64,000 bases of DNA. Source: Archangium violaceum. Its GTDB lineage: Bacteria; Myxococcota; Myxococcia; Myxococcales; Myxococcaceae. Below are positions 42,687 to 52,311 of this stretch, piece after piece (position 1 is the stretch's first letter; each line of letters starts with the position of its first letter). The translations under genes were made by a program, and so were the position numbers. The stretch covers positions 4,801,001 through 4,865,000 of the forward strand of contig NZ_CP069396.1 of assembly GCF_016887565.1 (NCBI RefSeq). The letters run 5' to 3'. The notes under the pieces were generated by a model. That model worked only from the letters and a program-made list of their open reading frames with translations. It was not told the origin of the DNA and made no database searches.

Positions 42687-45062
42687 GTGAACGCCGAACG
42701 GCAGACCGTCTACCGCTGGAGCTTCATCTGGAGCGGCGCCCTCGTGGCGCTCGTGGGGGCCGTGCTGCTCGGCGTGGCCATCACCAAGTCCGACGCCTGG
42801 GAGCGAGTCGGCGGCGTGCTGGGGATGTCGATGCTCGCCTGGGGTGGGCTGCTGCAGACACTCCAGGCGCTGGGGCTCACGGCGGTGCAGTCCACCGCCC
42901 TGCGCTCCTCGGTGAACGTCTCCGGCACACAGTTCATCCTGTCCGGCGCGGCCGCCTGGCTGGTGGGGTGGGCGATCATCGCCGCCGGCATCCGGCGTGC
43001 TCCGGTCTCCGCCGAGGGACCGAGCCCGGCCGCCGGGGCGGAGCTCTACCCTCGGCTGGCCCAGTACCGCGACTTCTACTGGAGCACCCTGGGCGCCTAC
43101 GGCGGGGGCATCCTGCTCTCGGAGCTGGTGCTCATCCTCCTGCAGACGTTCCTGTCCAGCGGTGGTGGCGCGGGAGCGGAAGGGGAGGGCGGGCTGCCTC
43201 CGACGGGCGCCTTCGCCATCGCGTTGATCCTCTCGTCGCTCGTGGCCTTCGGGAGCGGCTTCGTGGGGGCCTCGCGGGCGCGGCGGCTGGCCATGCCCGA
43301 GGCCACCATCGGCGTCATCTACTTCGGCCTGCCCGTGCCCGTGCTGCTGACGCTGATGGAGCAGCTGCCGGACCTCCAGATGTCGCTGGGCTACCGGCTG
43401 CGCGAGGTGACGTACCTGGCGGACATGCTCGGTCGCCCGGTGATCGGCTACTGGCTCGTCTTCTCGCTGCTGGTGCTGATGCTGGTGCTGGGCATCAACA
43501 CCGGCTTCATCGCCGCGGGCAGCGGGCGCGTGGACCTGAAGCTCGGCTTCGAGCTGTTCGTCGCCCGCAGGCACGTGGGCGTGTTCCGCCCCTCGTTGCT
43601 GCTGGGCACGCTGGCGGTGTTGATGTTCGGCATCGTCCCGCCGCTCATCGTCTACGGCATCATCCGCGCGGTGGAGGCCGCCGTGGAGCGCACCCGCATC
43701 CGAGCGCTCGGCATGAAGGACCCGCTCGCCGCCGCATCCGCGCTCAACAACCTCAAGCTGCGCGAGCAGTCGCCCACCATGATGATGACGGCGCTCTCCG
43801 TGGGCGGCGTGGGCGTGGGCGTGATGGCCCTCATCATCGTGCTCTCGGTGATGAGCGGCTTCGAGGTGGATCTCCAGCAGAAGATCCTCGGGGCCCACTC
43901 GCACGTGGTGGTGTCCAAGTACGCGGGCAACCTGTCCGAGTACAAGCGGCTGATGGAGCAGATCGCCAAGGTGCCCGGCGTGGTGGGGCAGACGCCCTCC
44001 ATCGACAACCCCGTCATGGTGCTCGGCGAGGGCGATGAGGTGCAGGGCATCGTGCTCAAGGGCATCGACCCGGACACCGTGGGCTCGGTGTTGGATCTGC
44101 GCAAGAACATGCTTCCGGGCGGCGAGCTGGACTACCTCCAGAAGCCCGAGAAGATCTCCCCCCGGCGCACGCTGGGCTTCGGCACCGAGTCCTCCCAGAA
44201 GCAGGAAGAGGAGGAGGAGTCCGAGGATCCCATCATCGGCAAGAGCACCAAGAGCGCCCAGGAGAAGGTGCTGCCCGGCATCGTGCTCGGCCGGGAGCTG
44301 GCCACCATCCTGCGCGTGGTGGTGGGGGACCGGGTGAACGTCATCTCCCCGCAGGGCGCCGAGCTGGGCCCCGCGGGCCTCATCCCCAAGAGCCGGGCCT
44401 TCCGCGTGGCCGGCATCTTCTACTCGGGCATGTACGAGTACGACGCCAAGTTCGCCTACATCCTGCTCGGCGAGGCGCAGAAGCTCTTTGGCACCGATGG
44501 CCCCAGCGGCATCGAGCTGAAGGTGTTGGACGTGGATGACGCCCGGCGCATCGCGAGCCTGGTGTCGCGCGAGCTGGGCGGCTACCCCTACCGCGCACGC
44601 GACTGGGGAGAGATCCACCGCAACATCTTCTCCGCGCTCCGGCTCGAGAAGCTGGTGATGGGCATCATCCTGTCCATCATCATCGTGGTGGCCGCCGGCC
44701 TCATCGTGGCCACCGTCATCATGCTGGTGCTGGAGAAGCGCAAGGAGATCGCCGTACTCAAGGCGCTCGGCGTGTCCGACGGCGGCATCGTGAAGATCTT
44801 CCTCGCCGAGGGCCTGCAGATTGGCGTGGCCGGGGGTCTGCTGGGCCTCTTCTCCGGCCTGAGCTGGTGCCTTTTCATCGAGAAGGTGGGCATCAAGCTG
44901 GACCCGTCCGTCTATTACATCCCGGCGCTGCCGGTGAAGATCGAACCCCTCCAGACCGCGCTGTCGGTGGTCATCGCGGTACTCGTCACCTACCTGGCAT
45001 CCATCTATCCCGCGCTCAAGGCGAGCAGCGTGGAGCCGGTGGAAGGCCTGAAGGCGGAGTGA
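42687..45062 (+). CDS. lolC: LolC/LolE-like lipoprotein-releasing ABC permease with a large N-terminal membrane extension
   Basis: A 791-aa permease; usual LolC/LolE is about 400 aa. The C-terminal half (about 345-791) carries the core: first membrane helix with LIIVLSVMSGFEVDLQQKILGAHSHVVV, a periplasmic domain, and three helices at the end with VATVIMLVLEKRKEIAVLKALGVSDGGI and the ALKASSVEPVEGLKAE FtsX-type tail. The N-terminal 345 residues hold about eight extra hydrophobic segments with no domain I recognise. It works with LolD to extract lipoproteins from the inner membrane. GTG start, AGGAAAC upstream; lolD follows 5 nt after the stop. Confidence 0.85.
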   Translation: MNAERQTVYRWSFIWSGALVALVGAVLLGVAITKSDAWERVGGVLGMSMLAWGGLLQTLQALGLTAVQSTALRSSVNVSGTQFILSGAAAWLVGWAIIAAGIRRAPVSAEGPSPAAGAELYPRLAQYRDFYWSTLGAYGGGILLSELVLILLQTFLSSGGGAGAEGEGGLPPTGAFAIALILSSLVAFGSGFVGASRARRLAMPEATIGVIYFGLPVPVLLTLMEQLPDLQMSLGYRLREVTYLADMLGRPVIGYWLVFSLLVLMLVLGINTGFIAAGSGRVDLKLGFELFVARRHVGVFRPSLLLGTLAVLMFGIVPPLIVYGIIRAVEAAVERTRIRALGMKDPLAAASALNNLKLREQSPTMMMTALSVGGVGVGVMALIIVLSVMSGFEVDLQQKILGAHSHVVVSKYAGNLSEYKRLMEQIAKVPGVVGQTPSIDNPVMVLGEGDEVQGIVLKGIDPDTVGSVLDLRKNMLPGGELDYLQKPEKISPRRTLGFGTESSQKQEEEEESEDPIIGKSTKSAQEKVLPGIVLGRELATILRVVVGDRVNVISPQGAELGPAGLIPKSRAFRVAGIFYSGMYEYDAKFAYILLGEAQKLFGTDGPSGIELKVLDVDDARRIASLVSRELGGYPYRARDWGEIHRNIFSALRLEKLVMGIILSIIIVVAAGLIVATVIMLVLEKRKEIAVLKALGVSDGGIVKIFLAEGLQIGVAGGLLGLFSGLSWCLFIEKVGIKLDPSVYYIPALPVKIEPLQTALSVVIAVLVTYLASIYPALKASSVEPVEGLKAE

Positions 45063-45067
45063 GGACG

Positions 45068-45742
45068 ATGGCGCTGCTCTCCATCCGCAACGTCTTCAAG
45101 AGCTACTTCCTGCACGGCAAGCGCATCGACGTGCTCCGGGGCGTGTCCCTGGACATCGAGAAGGGCGAGCTGGTGAGTCTCATCGGCGCGTCCGGCGCGG
45201 GCAAGAGCACCTTCCTGCACGTGCTGGGCACGCTGGACATGCCGGCCGCGGGCGAGCTGCTCTTCGAGGGCCGCTCCGTCTTCGCGATGAACGACGCGGA
45301 GATCGCCGAGTTCCGCAACCGCACCATCGGCTTCGTCTTCCAGAGCCACTACCTGCTGCCCGAGTTCACCGCCCTGGAGAACGTGGCCATGCCGGCGCTC
45401 GTCCAGCGCCGGGACCGGACCCAGTCCTATGCCTACGCCCGCGAGCTGCTGGAGCGGGTGGGGTTGGGCAGCCGGGTGGAGCACCGGCCCGGCGAGCTGT
45501 CCGGCGGCGAGGCCCAGCGCGTGGCCCTGGCCCGGGCCCTGGTGCTCAAGCCCGCGGTGCTGCTGGCCGACGAGCCCACCGGCAACCTGGACCCCGCCAC
45601 CGGCGAGGGCATCCACCAGCTCCTGCGCGAGGTGAACCGGGACCTGGGCATCACCGCCGTGGTGGTGACCCACAATGAAACATTGGCCCGCTCCATGCCC
45701 CGGCGGCTGCGGTTGGTGGCCGGCCAGGTGACCGAGGCTTGA
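45068..45742 (+). CDS. lolD: Lipoprotein-releasing ABC transporter ATPase LolD
   Basis: A 224-aa ABC ATPase with Walker A GASGAGKST, Q-loop (FVFQSHYLLPEFTALENVAMP), signature LSGGEAQRVALARAL, Walker B VLLADEPTGNLD and H-loop VVVTHNE. The EFTALENV and LLPEFTA motifs fit the LolD/MacB group. It lies directly after the LolC-like permease. Together they release outer-membrane lipoproteins to LolA. No LolA or LolB was seen in this window, so those genes lie elsewhere. Confidence 0.94.
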   Translation: MALLSIRNVFKSYFLHGKRIDVLRGVSLDIEKGELVSLIGASGAGKSTFLHVLGTLDMPAAGELLFEGRSVFAMNDAEIAEFRNRTIGFVFQSHYLLPEFTALENVAMPALVQRRDRTQSYAYARELLERVGLGSRVEHRPGELSGGEAQRVALARALVLKPAVLLADEPTGNLDPATGEGIHQLLREVNRDLGITAVVVTHNETLARSMPRRLRLVAGQVTEA

Positions 45743-45823
45743 CGCTCCAGCCCCCCCTCCACGCGATTTCCCGTTGAGACCCGCCGAATTCCTCCCGTAG
45801 ATTGCCCCGCCCTTTACTGGCGA

Positions 45824-48271
45824 TTGCTCTTGAGGCTCCCCGTTCTCTCGCTCAGGTTCCTTCTCCCGCTGCTCGCCGCCGTTTGGACGGTGATGCCCGG
45901 TCGTGTGCTCGCGCAGGCGGACGAGGGCACCCCGCCGGCCTCCGTGCCTCCCGCGGCGCTCCCCTCGGTCCCCCCCGCGCCGGGTGCCGACACCCCCGCG
46001 CCCCCCGCCGACCGCGAGGTCCGCGAGGGTGAGGTGGTCGACATCCGTGTCGAGGGCAACCGCCGCGTCGAGGCCGAGGCCGTCCGCCGCGCCCTCAGGA
46101 CCAAGGTGGGCCAGGTCTTCGACGAGGCGCGCACCGCCGAGGATCTCCGCGCCGTCTGGGCGCTCGGCTACTTCAGCGATGTGCAGCTGTTGACGCAGCA
46201 ACTGCCCAACGGTGGCATCGCCTACGTGGTGCGCGTGCAGGAGCGCCCCTCCATCCGCGCCGTCAAGCTCGCCGGCAACGAGGAGCTCAGCCAGGACGAC
46301 CTGAAGGAGGCCATCGAGGTCAAGGCCCTCTCCATCCTGGACCTGGACGTGGTGCGCCGCACCCAGAAGAAGATCCAGGAGAAGTACGTCGACAAGGGCT
46401 ACTTCCTCGCCGAGGTCAACTACAAGATCAACCCCGTCGAGAACGGCCAGGTCGATGTCATCTTCAACATCGACGAGCACGCCAAGGTGATGGTGAAGGA
46501 CATCCTCCTGCTGGGCGCGGAGAAGGTCCCCGCCTCCCGACTCAAGGACGTGATGCTCACCAAGGAGGGCGGCTACCTCTCCTTCCTCACCGGCGAGGGC
46601 ACCTACCGCGAGGAGGTGTTCCAGCGCGACCTGGCCGTCATCCAGGCCACCTACTACGACGAGGGCTTCATCAACGTCCGGGTGGACAAGCCCACCGTCT
46701 CGCTCTCCGCCGACAAGCGCTACATCTTCATCACCATCCGGGTGACCGAGGGCGAGCGCTACAACATCGGGAACATCGACTTCTCCGGTGACCTGGTGGT
46801 GTCCAAGGAGGAGCTGGCCAAGCAGATGCGCTCCTCGACGGGCCAGAACTTCAGCCGCGCGCAACTGGGCCAGGACATCCAGGCGTTCACGGACGTCTAC
46901 TACGACCGTGGTTACGCCTACGCCAACATCAACCCCGTCACCGCCGTCAACGCGGAGACGAAGACGGTGGACCTGACCTTCGACGTGCAGAAGGGTCCGC
47001 AGGTCTCCATCGAGCGCATCGACGTCGTCGGCAACACCAAGACGCGCGACAAGGTCATCCGCCGCGAGCTGCGCGTCTACGAGGGTGAGCTCTACAGCGG
47101 CACCGGCGTGCGCCGCAGCAAGGAGCGCGTCACGGCGCTCGGCTTCTTCGAGACGGTGGAGGTGACGCAGAAGCCCGGCAGCAGCCCGGACACCATCGTC
47201 ATCCAGGTGGAGGTGAAGGAGAAGGCCACCGGTACCTTCCAGGTGGGTCTCGGCTTCTCCAACGTGGAGAGCTTCATCTTCACGGCCCAGGTGTCGCAGA
47301 ACAACTTCCTCGGCTGGGGCCAGAGCGTGTCGGCCTCGGCGCAGATCTCCAGCCTGCGCTCGCTCGTCCAGCTGTCGTTCTTCGACCCGTACTTCCTGGA
47401 CACCAACTTCCTGCTCTCCGCGGACTTCTTCCGGGTGGAGGCGGAGTACGACGACTTCGTCCGCCAATCGACCGGTGGCAGCCTGTCCCTGGGCTACCAG
47501 GTCCTCGAGGACCTGCTCGTCAACGTGGGCTACTCGCAGGAGCACGTGAACGTGCAGGCCGCGGAAGGCCTGGGCGGCGTGCTGTTGGCCAACCGCTTCC
47601 TGAGCGGCGTGACGAGCTCGGTGCGCCTGTCCGTCACCTACGACAAGCGCAACAACCGCCTCTTCCCCTCCCAGGGCTTCATCCACTACGGCTCGGTGGA
47701 GTACGCGCCCAGCTGGCTCGGCGGCTCGTTCCTCTTCTCCCGCTACTCGGCCTACTCGCGCCTCTACTTCCCGCTGCCCCTGGGTGCCGTCTTCAAGACG
47801 AACGCCACCATCGGCTACATCCAGCAGCTGGATGCCAACCGCCCGCTGCCCATCTCGGAGCTCTACTACCTGGGTGGCATCAACTCGGTGCGTGGCTACG
47901 CGCTGCGCACCATCAGCCCCTCGCTGCTGGCGCCGCGCTCGGCCTCGCCGGACGCCGCCATCCAGCGGCTCGACGTGGGTGGCAACAAGCAGTTCATCCT
48001 CAACGTCGAGCTGGAGTTCCCCATCGTCGAGAAGGCCGGCATCCGTGGCGTGCTCTTCTACGACGCGGGCAACGCCTTCGCCGTCAACGAGAACTTCTTC
48101 GAGAGCAACCAGAACAGGACCCTGCCCCTGGGGCTCTTCCACTCGGTGGGTTTCGGCTTCCGGTGGTTCTCGCCGGTCGGTCCCCTGCGCTTCGAGTGGG
48201 GAATCCCGCTCACGAAACGTCCGGAAGACCAGGCCCTCCTGTTCGAGTTTACGATCGGCAATTTCTTCTGA
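45824..48271 (+). CDS. bamA: Outer membrane assembly factor BamA
   Basis: About 815 aa: signal peptide (LLPLLAAVWTVMPGRVLAQ), an Ala/Pro-rich segment, five POTRA repeats (about 65-425, for example IRVEGNRRVEAEAVRRAL, VDVIFNID, IDVVGNTKTRDKVIRREL) and a beta-barrel with the VRGF-type motif as VRGY (LGGINSVRGYALR) and a terminal FEFTIGNFF aromatic signal. It inserts beta-barrel proteins in the outer membrane. The start is a TTG at 45824 or 45830; no strong ribosome site, so the exact N-terminus is uncertain. skp follows it. Confidence 0.95.
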   Translation: MLLRLPVLSLRFLLPLLAAVWTVMPGRVLAQADEGTPPASVPPAALPSVPPAPGADTPAPPADREVREGEVVDIRVEGNRRVEAEAVRRALRTKVGQVFDEARTAEDLRAVWALGYFSDVQLLTQQLPNGGIAYVVRVQERPSIRAVKLAGNEELSQDDLKEAIEVKALSILDLDVVRRTQKKIQEKYVDKGYFLAEVNYKINPVENGQVDVIFNIDEHAKVMVKDILLLGAEKVPASRLKDVMLTKEGGYLSFLTGEGTYREEVFQRDLAVIQATYYDEGFINVRVDKPTVSLSADKRYIFITIRVTEGERYNIGNIDFSGDLVVSKEELAKQMRSSTGQNFSRAQLGQDIQAFTDVYYDRGYAYANINPVTAVNAETKTVDLTFDVQKGPQVSIERIDVVGNTKTRDKVIRRELRVYEGELYSGTGVRRSKERVTALGFFETVEVTQKPGSSPDTIVIQVEVKEKATGTFQVGLGFSNVESFIFTAQVSQNNFLGWGQSVSASAQISSLRSLVQLSFFDPYFLDTNFLLSADFFRVEAEYDDFVRQSTGGSLSLGYQVLEDLLVNVGYSQEHVNVQAAEGLGGVLLANRFLSGVTSSVRLSVTYDKRNNRLFPSQGFIHYGSVEYAPSWLGGSFLFSRYSAYSRLYFPLPLGAVFKTNATIGYIQQLDANRPLPISELYYLGGINSVRGYALRTISPSLLAPRSASPDAAIQRLDVGGNKQFILNVELEFPIVEKAGIRGVLFYDAGNAFAVNENFFESNQNRTLPLGLFHSVGFGFRWFSPVGPLRFEWGIPLTKRPEDQALLFEFTIGNFF

Positions 48272-48295
48272 TAGGTCGTCCGCCCGGTCCACGAG

Positions 48296-48316
48296 CGGCC
48301 GTCTTCACGGCCGTTT
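48296..48316 (+). terminator. Hairpin between bamA and skp
   Basis: CGGCCGT and ACGGCCG form a perfect 7-bp stem with a CTTC tetraloop, followed by TTT. It could be a weak terminator or an attenuator ahead of skp, allowing different levels of BamA and the chaperone. Confidence 0.5.
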
Positions 48317-48374
48317 GAAGATGGACTGGAACGGGACGTCTGAGTTTCAAACTTCCCCCGAGGAGCTGTCGCAC

Positions 48375-48950
48375 ATGTCGCTTCGAAGCAAACTGTCGGT
48401 TCTGGCCCTTGCCCTCTCGCTTGCCGTGCCGACCCTGGCCGCGGCCGCCGACCTGAAGGTCGCGTACGTGGACTACCAGCGCGTCCTGCTCGAGGTGGAT
48501 GACGGCAAGGCCGCCAAGGTCCGTCTCCAGAAGTGGCTGGAGTCCCGCCAGAAGGAGATCGACTCCCAGCAGGAGGCCCTCCGCAAGGAGAAGGAGACGC
48601 TGGACAAGCAGGCCAGCGCCATGAGCGAGGAGACGCGCATCCAGAAGGCCACCGACCTGCAGAAGAAGGTCTACGAGCTCGCCCAGAAGTGGGAGCAGAG
48701 CCGCGGTGAGGCCGCCGAGAAGGAGCGCAAGGAGATGGAGCCCATCATCGCGAAGATCGACGAGGTCATCGGCAAGATCGCCGAGCGCGACGGGCTGAGC
48801 ATGGTCTTCGAGAAGCGCGACTCCGGTCTGGTCTTCGCCCTCAGCCAGTTCGACCTGACCAACGAGGTCATCCGCACCTACAACACCTCCAAGGGCAAGG
48901 CCAGCGCTCCGAAGGACGCCCCGGTCGCCAAGGACGCCCCCAAGAAGTAG
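48375..48950 (+). CDS. skp: Periplasmic chaperone Skp/OmpH
   Basis: A 191-aa protein with a signal peptide ([19 protein letters not shown]) and the OmpH family layout: [17 protein letters not shown], then a long coiled coil ([17 protein letters not shown] ... [24 protein letters not shown]) and a C-terminal [18 protein letters not shown] segment. Skp holds unfolded outer-membrane proteins in the periplasm before BAM assembly. Position after bamA and before lpxD is the usual arrangement (bamA-skp-lpxD-fabZ-lpxA). AGGAG lies 11 nt before the ATG. Confidence 0.92.
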   Translation: MSLRSKLSVLALALSLAVPTLAAAADLKVAYVDYQRVLLEVDDGKAAKVRLQKWLESRQKEIDSQQEALRKEKETLDKQASAMSEETRIQKATDLQKKVYELAQKWEQSRGEAAEKERKEMEPIIAKIDEVIGKIAERDGLSMVFEKRDSGLVFALSQFDLTNEVIRTYNTSKGKASAPKDAPVAKDAPKK

Positions 48951-48960
48951 GCCTTCTCCC

Positions 48961-50025
48961 GTGCAAGCACCCACCCCCCGCCGGCTCGGGGAGCTCGCCG
49001 CCCATGTGGGCGGTGAGCTCGTCGGAGACGCCGGCCTGTTGATCACCGGCCTCAACGGGCTCTCCGAGGCCGTGCCTGGCGAGCTCTCCTTCTACGGCAA
49101 CCCGCGCTATCGCCGGCAGTACGAGGCCTCGCGGGCCTCCGCCGTGCTGGTGGGTCCGGACACGGACGTCCGCGAGGGCGTGTCGCTCGTGCGGGTGGTC
49201 AATCCGCACCTGGCCTTCGCGAAGCTCTCCAGCCTCTTCCACCCCCGGCCGTCGTACGTGGCGGGAGTGCGGCCCGGCGCGCACGTGCACTCCGAGGCGC
49301 GCGTGCACCCGGAGGCGGCGGTGATGGCTGGTGCCACGGTGGAGAAGAACGCCACCGTTGGCGCCCGCGCGGTGCTCTTCCCCGGCGCCTACGTGGGCGA
49401 GGGCGCGAGCATCGGCGAGGACAGCCTGCTGTACCCCAACGTCACGGTGCGCGAGCACTGTCAGGTGGGGGCGCGCGTCATCCTCCACGCCTCGAGCGTG
49501 GTGGGCGCGGACGGGTTCGGCTTCGCCTTCAACCCGGAGGGCGAGAGCGGGCCGGAGCACTTCAAGGTGCCCCAGGCCGGCATCGTCCGCATCGAGGACG
49601 ACGTGGAGGTGGGGGCCTGCACCACCATCGACCGGGCGACGATCGGCGAGACGGTCATCGGCCGCGGGTCGAAACTCGACAACCTGGTGCAGATCGCCCA
49701 CAACGTGAAGGTGGGCCCGCTGTCGCTCATCTGCGCGCAGGCGGGCGTGTCCGGCTCGGCGGAGCTGGGCACGGGCGTGGTCCTGGCGGGGCAGGTGGGC
49801 GTGGTGGGTCACATCCGGGTGGGAGACCTGGCCAAGGTCGGCGCCCAGTCCGGGGTGGCGCACGACGTGGAGGACGGACAGGTGGTGAGCGGCAGCCCGG
49901 CCATGCCACACAGAGAGTGGTTGCGCATGTCGGCCGCACTCGGGCAGATCAGCGATCTGCTCAAGGAAGTGCGTACCCTGCGTCGCAGGGTCGAGACGCT
50001 CGAGAAGAAGGAGAAGGGCGGATGA
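48961..50025 (+). CDS. lpxD: UDP-3-O-acylglucosamine N-acyltransferase LpxD
   Basis: A 354-aa lipid A enzyme with an N-terminal uridine-binding domain ([25 protein letters not shown]) and a left-handed beta-helix of hexapeptide repeats ([28 protein letters not shown]), with the catalytic-type His in [11 protein letters not shown] and the GADGFGFAF motif. It adds the second 3-hydroxyacyl chain (N-linked). GTG start. Its stop overlaps fabZ by ATGA. The C-terminal helix is longer than usual, with a Leu/Arg/Glu-rich coiled-coil-like tail. Confidence 0.95.
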   Translation: MQAPTPRRLGELAAHVGGELVGDAGLLITGLNGLSEAVPGELSFYGNPRYRRQYEASRASAVLVGPDTDVREGVSLVRVVNPHLAFAKLSSLFHPRPSYVAGVRPGAHVHSEARVHPEAAVMAGATVEKNATVGARAVLFPGAYVGEGASIGEDSLLYPNVTVREHCQVGARVILHASSVVGADGFGFAFNPEGESGPEHFKVPQAGIVRIEDDVEVGACTTIDRATIGETVIGRGSKLDNLVQIAHNVKVGPLSLICAQAGVSGSAELGTGVVLAGQVGVVGHIRVGDLAKVGAQSGVAHDVEDGQVVSGSPAMPHREWLRMSAALGQISDLLKEVRTLRRRVETLEKKEKGG

Positions 50026-50498
50026 TGGACATCCAGGAGATCCAGCAGTTGCTGCCCCACCGCTATCCGTTCCTTCTGGTGGATCGGGTGGTGGAGATCG
50101 TTCCGGGCCAGAAGATCACGGCCTACAAGAACGTCACGATGAACGAGCCCTTCTTCAACGGCCACTTCCCCGGTCACCCGGTGATGCCGGGGGTGCTCAT
50201 CCTGGAGGCGATGGCGCAGGTGTCGGCCATCCTCGCCTACAAGACGGCGCAGATGGACCCCACGAAGATGGTGTCGTACCTGATGAGCGTGGATGGCGCC
50301 CGCTTCCGCAAGCCGGTGGTGCCGGGAGACCGCCTCCTGTTGACCGTCGAGGTGGTCCGCCACAAGGGCGCCATCTGGAAGACGAAGGGGACGGCCACGG
50401 TGGACGGGGTGAGGGTGGCCGAGGGCGAGTTCATGGCCACCGTGGTGGACAAGGACAAGAACAAGGACACGGGCGGCTCGGAGCCCGAGGCGTCCTGA
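50022..50498 (+). CDS. fabZ: 3-hydroxyacyl-[acyl-carrier-protein] dehydratase FabZ
   Basis: A 158-aa hot-dog-fold enzyme: [16 protein letters not shown] opening, the catalytic His in [15 protein letters not shown] and the Glu in LEAMAQVSA. It dehydrates 3-hydroxyacyl-ACP in fatty acid synthesis and balances acyl supply between lipid A and phospholipids. ATG overlaps lpxD; a second ATG is 3 nt later. The tail is charged ([13 protein letters not shown]) and non-conserved. Confidence 0.95.
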   Translation: MMDIQEIQQLLPHRYPFLLVDRVVEIVPGQKITAYKNVTMNEPFFNGHFPGHPVMPGVLILEAMAQVSAILAYKTAQMDPTKMVSYLMSVDGARFRKPVVPGDRLLLTVEVVRHKGAIWKTKGTATVDGVRVAEGEFMATVVDKDKNKDTGGSEPEAS

Positions 50499-50517
50499 GC
50501 AGGCGAGGAGGCTCACC

Positions 50518-51294
50518 ATGGCGCAGGTTCACCCCACGGCGGTGGTCCATCCCGGTGCTCGCCTCCACGAGACGGTGGAGGTCGGCCCCTACGCCGTCAT
50601 CGGCGAGAAGGTGACGATTGGCGCGGGCTCACGCGTGGGCCCCCACGTCGTCATCGACGGTCGCACCACGCTGGGCGAGCGCAACGTCATCCATCCGTTC
50701 GCCTCGGTGGGCGGGGCCCCGCAGGATTTGAAGTACGCGGGCGAGGACACCCAGCTCATCATCGGCAACGGCAACACCATCCGCGAGTCCGCCACGCTCA
50801 ACATCGGCACGGTCGGTGGGGGCGGCGTGACGCGGGTGGGCAACAACAACCTCTTCATGGCCTACAGCCATGTGGCCCATGACTGCCTGGTGGGCAACGG
50901 CTGCGTCGTGGCCAACAGCGTGGCGCTGGCCGGGCACGTCCAGGTGGAGGACTTCGTCATCCTCGGAGGCCTGTCCGCGGTGCACCAGTTCACCCGGCTG
51001 GGCAAGCACGCCTTCATCGCGGGTGGCTCCATGGTGACCATGGACGTGCCCCCGTACTGCACGGCGCAGGGAGACCGGGCGGAGCTGGCCGGCCTCAACG
51101 TGGTGGGCCTTCAGCGGCACGGCTTCAACGAGGAGCAGATCGGCCGCATCAAGGAGGCCTACAAGGTGCTCTTCCGCTCGAAGCTGCAGCTGGCGGAGGC
51201 CCTGGCCCGGCTGAAGACGGACATGGGCGGCCACCCGGAGATCGACTACCTGGTGGACTTCATCAGCCAGAGCAAGCGCGGCCTGACGCGCTGA
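50518..51294 (+). CDS. lpxA: UDP-N-acetylglucosamine acyltransferase LpxA
   Basis: A 258-aa beta-helix protein: HPTAVVHPGARLHETVEVGPYAVIG, the FASVGGAPQDLKYAGEDTQLIIGN motif, the catalytic His in NLFMAYSHVAHDCLVGN, and the C-terminal helices (GLNVVGLQRHGFNEEQIGRIKEAYKVLFRS). It performs the first step of lipid A synthesis, acylating UDP-GlcNAc. It follows fabZ by 19 nt and is followed 1 nt later by lpxI. Confidence 0.96.
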   Translation: MAQVHPTAVVHPGARLHETVEVGPYAVIGEKVTIGAGSRVGPHVVIDGRTTLGERNVIHPFASVGGAPQDLKYAGEDTQLIIGNGNTIRESATLNIGTVGGGGVTRVGNNNLFMAYSHVAHDCLVGNGCVVANSVALAGHVQVEDFVILGGLSAVHQFTRLGKHAFIAGGSMVTMDVPPYCTAQGDRAELAGLNVVGLQRHGFNEEQIGRIKEAYKVLFRSKLQLAEALARLKTDMGGHPEIDYLVDFISQSKRGLTR

Positions 51295-51295
51295 C

Positions 51296-52105
51296 GTGAC
51301 CGTGGAGCGCATCGGCCTCATCGCGGGCAACGGACGGTTGCCCTTCCTGTTCGCGAGCGCGGCCCGGGAGCAGGGGCTGGAGGTGGTCGCTGTCGCCCAT
51401 CGCGGCGAGGCGGATCCGGCCCTGGAGGCCGAGGTCGCCGAGCTGACGTGGGTCCGGCTGGGGCAGGTGGACCGCATCGTCCGCGCCTTCTCCAAGGCGG
51501 GCGTGAAGCGGGCGGCGATGGCCGGAGGGATCGGCCGGGTGCGCGCGTTCACGGAGGCGAGGCCGGACCTGGGCGCGGTGCGCATCATCTCCCGCCTGCG
51601 CAGCTTCCGGGACGACGCGCTGCTGCGCGCGGTGGCGGACTACTTCGAGTCCCATGGCATCACCATCGTGGCCCCCACGGACTGGCTGGCGCAGGCGCTG
51701 TGCCCCGCGGGCCACCTGGCGGGCCCCGTGCTGAACGCGGCGCAGGAGAAGGACGTGGCGCTGGGGCGCGAGGTGGCCCTGCTGCTGGGCCAGGCGGACG
51801 TGGGGCAGACGGTGGTGGTGCGGGGTGGCCACGTGCTCGCGCTGGAGGCCGTGGAGGGCACGGACGAGGCCATCCGCCGGGGCGGCAAGTACGGCGGGGC
51901 GGGGGCCGTGGTGGTGAAGCGCTGCAAGCCGGGGCAGGACCTGCGGTTCGACCTGCCGGCGGTGGGGCCTCGCACCCTGGAGGTCATGCAGGAGGTGGGG
52001 GCGAAGGTGCTCGCGCTGGAGGCGGGCAAGACGGTGCTGCTGGACGCGCCGGAGCTCTTCCGGGCGGCCGACAAGGTGGGCATCACCCTCGTCGGCGTGT
52101 CCTGA
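51296..52105 (+). CDS. lpxI: UDP-2,3-diacylglucosamine pyrophosphatase LpxI
   Basis: A 269-aa protein of the LpxI (DUF1009) family: IGLIAGNGRLPFLFASAAREQG, AMAGGIGRVRAF, the GQTVVVRGGHVLALEAVEGTDEAI motif and GAVVVKRCKPGQDLRFDLPAVG. It hydrolyses UDP-2,3-diacylglucosamine to lipid X and UMP, replacing LpxH, which many other proteobacteria use. GTG start directly after the lpxA stop, so coupled. No LpxH gene is seen here, as expected. Confidence 0.93.
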   Translation: MTVERIGLIAGNGRLPFLFASAAREQGLEVVAVAHRGEADPALEAEVAELTWVRLGQVDRIVRAFSKAGVKRAAMAGGIGRVRAFTEARPDLGAVRIISRLRSFRDDALLRAVADYFESHGITIVAPTDWLAQALCPAGHLAGPVLNAAQEKDVALGREVALLLGQADVGQTVVVRGGHVLALEAVEGTDEAIRRGGKYGGAGAVVVKRCKPGQDLRFDLPAVGPRTLEVMQEVGAKVLALEAGKTVLLDAPELFRAADKVGITLVGVS

Positions 52106-52311
52106 GGCCCTCCCGTCCGCCCACGAGTGCCTGCCTCCCCGCCGTCCAGGGAGAGGCCCACGAGGAGGGTCGTCAATCCTTGGCCCTGTGTGGAATGCTC
52201 GCAGCCCAAGGGCCTGTTCCGGACACTGCTCCGGGACCCGACCCGGGTTCGCGTTGCACGAGGGGCGCGGCCCGGACAGGGTGTGCCTCGGCCCGGAGGT
52301 GACCACCCCGC

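Noticed and set aside
45005-48292. 1095-codon minus-strand frame across lolD and bamA
   Set aside because: Antisense shadow; rich in Asp/Glu/Leu/His/Val without domains.
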